Program-made: the position numbers and the translations under genes | The notes under the pieces: generated by a model | Told to the model about the DNA's origin: nothing | The model's database searches: none | The model's input: the letters and a program-made list of their open reading frames with translations, nothing else | Assembly: GCA_012032575.1 (NCBI GenBank) | Contig: JAAUSP010000208.1 | Span: forward strand, 1 to 11,488 | Direction of reading: 5' to 3' | Length of the DNA stretch: 11,488 bases | From: Anaerolineales bacterium | Lineage (GTDB): Bacteria; Chloroflexota; Anaerolineae; 4572-78; J111 | Part shown: in pieces, positions 8,401-11,488 of the stretch | Layout of the letters: every line of letters begins with the position of its first letter | Position numbering within the stretch: position 1 is the stretch's first letter

Positions 8401-8666
8401 ATATCAAACCCTCACCCGGCGAGAGCCGAGAAGCAGCCGTCCGGCTGTGGGTGGAGGATAACGGCATCGGGATCGAGCCGGAGTCCCGCGAACGGGTTTT
8501 TCAAATCTTTGAACGGCTGCACGGCATCGAAGCTTATCCCGGCACCGGCGTTGGCCTGGCCATTGTCCGCAAGGGCGCAACCCGGTTGGGAGGCCGCACC
8601 GGGGTCGAGTCCCGCCCCGGCCAGGGCAGCCGCTTTTGGATCGAACTGCCGCGGGCGGTGGGGTAA
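5460..8666 (+). CDS. Soluble multi-sensor histidine kinase (PAS-PAS-GAF-PAS-GAF-HisKA-HATPase)
   Basis: 1068 residues with no membrane segment, so a cytosolic sensor kinase. Order: N-terminal coiled coil (22-55); PAS1 about 55-170, ending VVGLGRDIS; PAS2 about 183-290, ending YFRDVTERK; GAF1 about 300-457; coiled coil 460-525; PAS3 about 525-637, ending IIRDITERK; GAF2 about 650-810; coiled coil 812-838. The dimerisation H-box is FSVSHDLRAPL with phospho-acceptor His847. The ATPase domain has N-box NLVSNGVKF (958-966), G1 box DNGIGI (1000-1005) and G2 box GTGVGL (1028-1033). There is no receiver domain and no adjacent response regulator, so its partner must be encoded elsewhere. The sensed ligand cannot be read from the sequence. 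The start is GTG 5460 with little Shine-Dalgarno; GTG 5478, preceded by AGGA at 5467-5470, is a credible shorter start. The gene begins 11 bases after the patatin stop and converges on the next gene. Confidence 0.95.
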   Translation: MEQDQSVEINFDETNTGVINLSEHELADLRERVTELEALESKHRETEEALAHERNLLRTLVDHLLEFVYVKDSQSRFIIANSAVAQLMGAASPEELIGKTDFDFYPEDLASRYFADEQAVIASGESLVNREEPAVHQQTHELRWISSNKIPLRDGQGRIMGVVGLGRDISEWKEAEEALQQSKQRIENILESITDAFFAVDKQWRFTYVNQRAEQLLRKTRAELLHKSLWGAFSAVGPSKFNVQFRRAMRKQITIEFEEYYEPFQTWFKVHVYPYSDGLSVYFRDVTERKQAEVILGQRAAQLALINDIGSKIAAVLNLDSLLNRAARLVHETFNYHHVALFLLDNDRVRLRAIAGSYQTFFPPNHTQLISQGIIGWVASHGQKIVANDISQEPRYISLIPDQTITRAELCVPIKVAGQIVGVIDLQSPRLDAFAENDIIAMEILTDQIAVAIENARLYQALEQELAERKQAEKALQQSKIQVLNVLDHLEELVNERTAALSTANAQLQQEIVERRRVEAALRESESKYRLLMEQASDGIFITDQTGKYLEVNPKGCEMLGYSREELLQLNFFSDLIPPEDLIAQPVQIKELLAGKTLLVERRLYCRNGALLPVEISAKLMDDGRLQAIIRDITERKQAQESLQRYAERVKTLQELDRAILAAQSPEAIAQVALHHIQQLMPFRQAAVVGFDFETYEAVMLAAYVSGQARVMVGVHPPLDMFGIAEELRQGSAKAPESILSLVQPPLALQALGVEGMYCYINVPLVAKGKLIGGLSLGAETTDAFTLEHVDIAREVADPLAVAIQQARLHEQIQRYAAELERRVVERTAKLEEINDELNSFSFSVSHDLRAPLRAVQGFADALLEDYTAVLDQDGQGYARRIVEAAQRMDVLIQDLLVYSRLSRSDLRFQPVDLNAVVTDVLTQLEITLQEQQAQVKIEKPLPRVIGHYATVVQIVSNLVSNGVKFVPAGVQPLLRIWAEYIKPSPGESREAAVRLWVEDNGIGIEPESRERVFQIFERLHGIEAYPGTGVGLAIVRKGATRLGGRTGVESRPGQGSRFWIELPRAVG

Positions 8667-8712
8667 AAAGTTGAACGTTGAAGGGTGAAGGTTTTTGCAA
8701 CGTGCAACTTTT
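8666..8712. terminator. Probable bidirectional terminator between convergent genes
   Basis: AAAAGTTGAACGTTG (8666-8680) pairs with CAACGTGCAACTTTT (8698-8712): 14 of 15 positions match over a 17-base loop. The stem is A-rich at its 5' foot and T-rich at its 3' foot on either strand, and it fills nearly the whole gap between two gene ends. A second word pair (GTGAAG near 8685, CTTCAC near 8724) continues the symmetry just outside. Confidence 0.65.
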
Positions 8713-8718
8713 AACTTT

Positions 8719-9588
8719 TCACGCTTCACGCCAAAGGGGGCGAGTCAGACAAGTTGCTCCGCCCTCAGCCTTAAGTGAAATTTCGTGGCCTTGATAGGTC
8801 AATACCTCGCAGCCGGCGGCGGCTAAGCGCTGCTGGGTGATCGGATTGCCGGCCAGCATCAGGCATTGGCCGGGGGCCAGGGCCAGGACATTGGTTGCCA
8901 TCGTCTCGAACTCCTCCGCCGGGACTTCAATAAAGCGGAAGTTCTGTTCCGTGAGATACTGCCAGAACGGAACCGGCATCAGGGGCAGATAAACCACCGC
9001 CAGTTTTTCATCCACCAGGCTGATAAAGCTCATCAGGTGCAGGCACGCTTCCGGGCCGAGATAATAGGGCAACTGCACCGGCAGACACCTGACCCCCAGC
9101 GGTACCAGCGCTTCCTGCAACTGGCGCAGCCCTTCGGCATTGGTGCGGAAGCCTAAGCCTACCGCGAGGGTCTGCTCGTCCAGCCACATCAGGTCGCCGC
9201 CCTCAGCCCGTGCTAAGCCATGTAAGCGATAAAGAATGGGAATATCCAACGCCTGAAAGCTTCGCGTCAGCGCTGCCTCTTCGCCCTGGCGCAGTGTCTT
9301 GCCCATACTCAGGATAATCGCGCCTTCTTTCGTTACCAGGGCCGGATCGTGGACATAAATCGCATCGGCGTGATCGGGCAGCGCTTCTTCATGGTAAATG
9401 ACTTCCGCACCGGCCTGGCGCAGGCTGGCTACAAAAGTTTCGTGCTCCTGCCGGGCCAGAGGCAGGTCAGGCTGGCCGGTGTAATGCCAGCGCAGCGGGT
9501 CGGCCCGGCCAAAAGCCTCATCCGGCCGGCGGACCAGCACTCGCCGCAGCGGGTTAATCATACTTTGACTGCCATAACGTTGCCCCAT
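8719..9588 (-). CDS. Amidinotransferase/DDAH-family guanidino-modifying hydrolase
   Basis: 289 residues of the arginine deiminase/dimethylarginine dimethylaminohydrolase superfamily, which uses a Cys-His-Glu/Asp active site on guanidino compounds. Landmarks are HADAIYVHDPALV (73-85), EGGD (129-132), the GFRTN segment with Arg148, His184 in CLHLMSF, and the likely nucleophile Cys280 in GGATCLTRPL near the C terminus. This layout fits a DDAH-like hydrolase giving citrulline and an alkylamine, but the real substrate cannot be deduced. It is shorter than arginine deiminases (about 400 residues), which argues against ArcA. The ATG at 9588 has AGGAGG (complement of 9594-9599) five bases upstream; the internal Met at residue 10 lacks one. 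It has its own strong promoter at 9673-9701, is divergent from the PLP enzyme and convergent with the kinase, so it is monocistronic. Confidence 0.85.
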   Translation of the reverse strand: MGQRYGSQSMINPLRRVLVRRPDEAFGRADPLRWHYTGQPDLPLARQEHETFVASLRQAGAEVIYHEEALPDHADAIYVHDPALVTKEGAIILSMGKTLRQGEEAALTRSFQALDIPILYRLHGLARAEGGDLMWLDEQTLAVGLGFRTNAEGLRQLQEALVPLGVRCLPVQLPYYLGPEACLHLMSFISLVDEKLAVVYLPLMPVPFWQYLTEQNFRFIEVPAEEFETMATNVLALAPGQCLMLAGNPITQQRLAAAGCEVLTYQGHEISLKAEGGATCLTRPLWREA

Positions 9589-9607
9589 CGTTGCCTCCTA
9601 AGAAAAT

Positions 9608-9621
9608 AGTAGCCAGTAGTC
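9608..9621. repeat. Tandem 7-mer in the leader of the DDAH-like gene
   Basis: AGTAGCC and AGTAGTC stand in direct tandem at 9608-9614 and 9615-9621, just upstream of the ribosome binding site of the minus-strand gene. It is short but follows the pattern of a private word in each intergenic gap. Confidence 0.45.
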
Positions 9622-9672
9622 AGAAAGATATTTTCATTCATGGTGGCGTGCTTTGGCTTGTGAACGCGCCTC

Positions 9673-9701
9673 AGTGTACCGCCATCTCAGGAATGTGTCA
9701 A
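9673..9701 (-). promoter_or_regulatory. Strong sigma70-type promoter for the DDAH-like gene
   Basis: On the minus strand a perfect TTGACA (complement of 9696-9701) is followed after 17 bases by TACACT (complement of 9673-9678, 4/6). Transcription would begin near 9666, leaving a leader of about 77 bases before the ATG at 9588. Confidence 0.65.
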
Positions 9702-9743
9702 TCCAAAATTCAGTCGCCGTTTCTGTCTTCCCCCGAAAAAGGG

Positions 9744-9749
9744 TACAAT
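9744..9749 (+). promoter_or_regulatory. Candidate -10 element for the PLP-enzyme gene
   Basis: TACAAT matches the -10 consensus at 5 of 6 positions. No good -35 hexamer stands 16-19 bases upstream. If used, transcription starts near 9756 and the roughly 97-base leader contains the hairpin at 9784-9813. Confidence 0.4.
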
Positions 9750-9783
9750 GGGGCGGATAATCTGAGGGGGTTAAATTAAGCGA

Positions 9784-9832
9784 AGATTGGAGAGTTGGTT
9801 TAATCTCCAATCTCCAATCCCTAATCTCTATT
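9784..9832 (+). repeat. Leader hairpin plus tandem word upstream of the PLP-enzyme gene
   Basis: AGATTGGAGA (9784-9793) and TCTCCAATCT (9804-9813) form a perfect 10-bp stem with a 10-base loop. The right-arm word is then echoed in further partial copies (CTCCAATCC, CTAATCTC) up to about 9829. It ends shortly before the AAAGGAGG ribosome binding site at 9836-9843, so alternative pairing in the leader is possible. No recognised riboswitch motif is present. Confidence 0.65.
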
Positions 9833-9852
9833 CATAAAGGAGGCATGACTCT

Positions 9853-11037
9853 ATGTCCGATCATCAACCAAGTTTAAGCACCCTGTCTGTCTGGGCCGGC
9901 GAGGAGCAAGCGCTGTGGCAGGGGGCCACCCAGGTGCCGGTGGTTCACAGCGTCGCCTTTGGCTACCGGGATGTGGATGACTGGCTGGACGTGGCTATGG
10001 GCCGCGAGCCGGGCCATATCTACAGCCGCAATACCAATCCGACCGTGCAGGTGTTTGAAGAAAAAGTGCGCCAACTGGAAGGTGCGGAGGCTGCCACCAG
10101 CTTTGCTACCGGCATGGCCGCCATCAGCAATACCCTGTTTACCCTGCTCTCCCCCGGCGACCGGGTGGTTTCGGTTAAAGACACTTACGGCGGGACCAGC
10201 AAGATTTTTCTTGAGTTTTTGCCCCGTTTTCAGATCGAGGTGGAACTGGGCGACACCACCGACCACGCCGCCATCGAAGCGGCGATTGCCAACGGTTGTC
10301 GGGTGCTCTACCTGGAAAGCCCCACTAACCCGACCCTCAAGGTGATGGACATCGCCCGGCTGGCCCAGGCCGCCCATCGAGTGGGGGCCGTGGTGGTAGC
10401 CGATAACACCTTCGCCACCCCGATCAACCAGAACCCGCTGGCCCTGGGGGTGGATTTGGTGCTGCACAGCGCCACCAAGTTCCTGGGCGGCCACGCCGAC
10501 GCCCTGGGCGGAGTGGTCTGCGGGTCGGCGCATTTGGTGGAGCAGATTTATCACTTCCGGGAAATCAACGGGGCCACGCTCGACCCGATGGCGGCTTATT
10601 TGTTATTACGGGGGATGAAAACGCTGCACCTCCGCATTCGCCAGCAGAACGAGAGCGCGTTACAGATTGCCCGCTGGCTGCAAGACCAGCCCCAGGTGAG
10701 CCAGGTTTTCTACCCCGGCCTGGAGACCCACACCCACCACGACATCGCCCGGAAACAGATGCGCGGCTTTGGCGGGGTGCTGAGTTTTATGCTCACCGGC
10801 GGCTTCGACGCGGTGCGGGCCTTCCTGCCCCGGCTGCGCTACGCTCACCGGGCGGCCAATCTTGGCGCGGTGGAAACCATCGCCGGGCCACCCGCCACCA
10901 CCAGCCACGTCGAGTGTACGCCGGAAGAGCGCGAAGCGATGGGCATCCCCGAAGGGCTGATCCGCTATTCGGTGGGGATTGAGGAAACAGCGGATTTGAT
11001 CGCTGATTTGCAGCAGGCGTTGGCGCAGTTAGGTTAA
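9853..11037 (+). CDS. Cystathionine gamma-synthase-family PLP-dependent enzyme
   Basis: 394 residues, normal length for the Cys/Met-metabolism PLP family (MetB, MetC, MGL, O-acetylhomoserine sulfhydrylase). The PLP lysine is Lys209 in HSATKFLGGHAD. Tyr57 and Arg59 in YSRNTNPT bind the cofactor phosphate of the neighbouring subunit. Tyr112 in DTYGGT stacks on the ring, Asp184 in VADNTF contacts the pyridine nitrogen, and Arg371 in IRYSVGIE is expected to hold the substrate carboxylate. The likely reaction is gamma-replacement on an activated homoserine, or gamma-elimination; sequence alone does not separate these. The ATG at 9853 follows AAAGGAGG (9836-9843) at nine bases; an ATG at 9845 is too close to that site. 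The gene is monocistronic as far as visible and is followed by the hairpin field. Family assignment is firm, exact activity is not. Confidence 0.93.
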   Translation: MSDHQPSLSTLSVWAGEEQALWQGATQVPVVHSVAFGYRDVDDWLDVAMGREPGHIYSRNTNPTVQVFEEKVRQLEGAEAATSFATGMAAISNTLFTLLSPGDRVVSVKDTYGGTSKIFLEFLPRFQIEVELGDTTDHAAIEAAIANGCRVLYLESPTNPTLKVMDIARLAQAAHRVGAVVVADNTFATPINQNPLALGVDLVLHSATKFLGGHADALGGVVCGSAHLVEQIYHFREINGATLDPMAAYLLLRGMKTLHLRIRQQNESALQIARWLQDQPQVSQVFYPGLETHTHHDIARKQMRGFGGVLSFMLTGGFDAVRAFLPRLRYAHRAANLGAVETIAGPPATTSHVECTPEEREAMGIPEGLIRYSVGIEETADLIADLQQALAQLG

Positions 11038-11044
11038 AGGAAAA

Positions 11045-11079
11045 GTCTTGAACTGAAGTCTTGAACTGAAGTTCAGACT
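11045..11079. repeat. Tandem 13-mer ending in a bulged hairpin
   Basis: GTCTTGAACTGAA occurs twice in exact tandem (11045-11057, 11058-11070). The second copy then pairs with an inverse: AGTCTTGAACT (11057-11067) against AGTTCAGACT (11070-11079), ten base pairs with one bulged T. It lies eight bases after the PLP-enzyme stop. There is no T-run, so it is not a classical terminator. Confidence 0.75.
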
Positions 11080-11088
11080 GATACTTAA

Positions 11089-11106
11089 AGTCCGTTAAAA
11101 CGGACT
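11089..11106. repeat. Perfect 8-bp hairpin, copy 1 of a paired family
   Basis: AGTCCGTT, two-base centre AA, AACGGACT. It is the sister of the element at 11139-11157, from which it differs by one exchanged base pair. Confidence 0.75.
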
Positions 11107-11138
11107 GCTCACTGGTTTTGCCGCTCGACCTCTACTTG

Positions 11139-11157
11139 AGTCGGTTTCTAACCGACT
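11139..11157. repeat. Perfect 8-bp hairpin, copy 2 of a paired family
   Basis: AGTCGGTT, loop TCT, AACCGACT. Compared with the copy at 11089-11106, the C-G pair 11093/11102 is replaced by the G-C pair 11143/11153 with the stem kept intact. Confidence 0.75.
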
Positions 11158-11168
11158 TTCCGTACCAG

Positions 11169-11187
11169 CCCGGAATTTCAATTCGGG
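11169..11187. repeat. Bulged hairpin with CCCGG/AATT arms
   Basis: CCCGGAATT (11169-11177) pairs with AATTCGGG (11180-11187) leaving one bulged G. A variant of the same left arm, AGCCCGGAAAT, starts at 11472 and is cut by the window end. Confidence 0.6.
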
Positions 11188-11216
11188 GCGGTCTCGGTAG
11201 GGATTGAGGAGACGCC

Positions 11217-11274
11217 GGAGTCCAAAGCTTGCTTTGGCTTTTCCAAACCAGGACTTTGGACTCCCCCCTTTTTT
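11217..11274 (+). terminator. Nested hairpin with C-run and T6, terminator-like
   Basis: GGAGTCCAAAG (11217-11227) pairs perfectly with CTTTGGACTCC (11254-11264). Inside, TTTGG (11233-11237) pairs with CCAAA (11243-11247). The outer stem is followed by CCCC and then TTTTTT at 11269-11274. It could end the PLP-enzyme transcript, though it lies about 180 bases after the stop. The C-run between stem and T-run is untypical. Confidence 0.5.
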
Positions 11275-11288
11275 GATTTGAGGCACAC

Positions 11289-11308
11289 CTATTACGAGCT
11301 ATTACGAG
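11289..11308. repeat. Tandem 10-mer CTATTACGAG x2
   Basis: Two exact adjacent copies at 11289-11298 and 11299-11308. A near-inverse (CTCGTATAA) appears near 11383. Confidence 0.6.
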
Positions 11309-11394
11309 GCGGGCCGGTGATGGTTGAGTGAAGTTAATTTGGGGTAAGTGGGAGCATTTCACTTTTGGGGCGAACTTGTCGTCTCGTATAACCC

Positions 11395-11416
11395 GCTCGG
11401 CGATGAAGTCGCGAGC
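11395..11416. repeat. 8-bp hairpin with one bulge preceding the three-way palindrome
   Basis: GCTCGGCGA (11395-11403) pairs with TCGCGAGC (11409-11416) with one bulged G and a TGAAG loop. Its right arm overlaps the left foot of the next element, so the two may be alternative folds. Confidence 0.55.
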
Positions 11417-11477
11417 CAGTAAGCAGCGCCTCGTGAACGAGGCTAGCCGGATTAATCCGGCGCTGTTTACTAGCCCG
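11412..11477. repeat. Three-way-junction palindrome: outer stem enclosing two perfect hairpins
   Basis: The outer stem AGTAAGCAGC (11418-11427) pairs with GCTGTTTACT (11462-11471), nine Watson-Crick pairs and one G-T. It extends to 11412/11477 with two mismatches. Inside are hairpin 1, GCCTCGT-GA-ACGAGGC (11428-11443), and hairpin 2, the perfect 16-base palindrome GCCGGATTAATCCGGC (11446-11461). Only two bases (TA, 11444-11445) are unpaired at the junction. Confidence 0.75.
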
Positions 11478-11488
11478 GAAATTCATTT

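Larger units (their letters stand above)
11038..11488. other. Non-coding hairpin field, 450 bases without a gene
   Basis: No reading frame here shows a start with a ribosome binding site, family motifs or plausible composition. Instead at least seven separate stem-loops and two tandem repeats follow one another. Each is listed separately below where it can be defined. Stretches between about 11309 and 11394 show no clear structure. The field continues beyond the window edge. Confidence 0.8.

Noticed and set aside
9756..9852. SAM or other known riboswitch before the PLP enzyme
   Set aside because: The leader is under 100 bases, holds a simple word hairpin and lacks recognisable riboswitch core motifs.
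9874..10554. 226-residue minus-strand open frame
   Set aside because: Shadow of the PLP enzyme; composition and lack of motifs argue against a gene.
11095..11362. Two small minus-strand open frames in the hairpin field
   Set aside because: They run straight through inverted repeats and show no start signal or protein-like features.
11395..11488. tRNA or integron attC site
   Set aside because: The folded form has no anticodon or T-loop signature and no acceptor CCA geometry. No integrase or attC consensus core is visible.
11038..11488. CRISPR array
   Set aside because: The repeats are different short palindromes, not one direct repeat with regular spacers.

Overview
The window reads as one stretch of a moderately GC-rich bacterial chromosome. 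The proteins and the hairpin-rich intergenic DNA look most like Chloroflexota (Anaerolineae-type). This is an impression from protein style, not a database result. Strong Shine-Dalgarno sequences (AGGAGG, AAGGAGG) precede several genes. No rRNA, tRNA, CRISPR array, transposase or phage gene was seen.

Left block (1-1810, minus strand): a SRAP/YedK-type DNA-protein crosslink protein (1148-1810) lies upstream of a family M29 metallo-aminopeptidase (1-1041, cut by the window edge). A perfect 16-bp inverted repeat separates them. The aminopeptidase carries an apparent single-base deletion close to the edge.

Middle block (1997-8666, plus strand): three co-directional genes, probably one transcript. 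The first is an 834-residue fusion of an alpha/beta hydrolase and an acyl-CoA synthetase-like ligase with an altered ATP-loop motif. The second is a patatin-like phospholipase broken by an apparent single-base deletion. The third is a 1068-residue soluble histidine kinase with three PAS and two GAF domains and no adjacent response regulator. The first two suggest lipid hydrolysis followed by acyl activation; the kinase may sense the related state. That functional link is inference.

Right block: the kinase converges on a minus-strand DDAH/arginine-deiminase-superfamily gene (8719-9588) across a 52-base gap holding a probable bidirectional terminator. That gene diverges from a plus-strand cystathionine gamma-synthase-family PLP enzyme (9853-11037).

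The last 450 bases contain no credible gene. They are a dense field of short perfect or near-perfect hairpins. The field includes two copies of one hairpin that differ by a compensatory base-pair swap, and a three-way-junction palindrome at 11412-11477.

Almost every intergenic gap has its own 6-13-base word repeated in tandem and/or inverted. This is the least ordinary property of the window. Plausible sigma70-type promoters are visible for yedK, the fusion gene and the DDAH-like gene, and a -10 element for the PLP enzyme.
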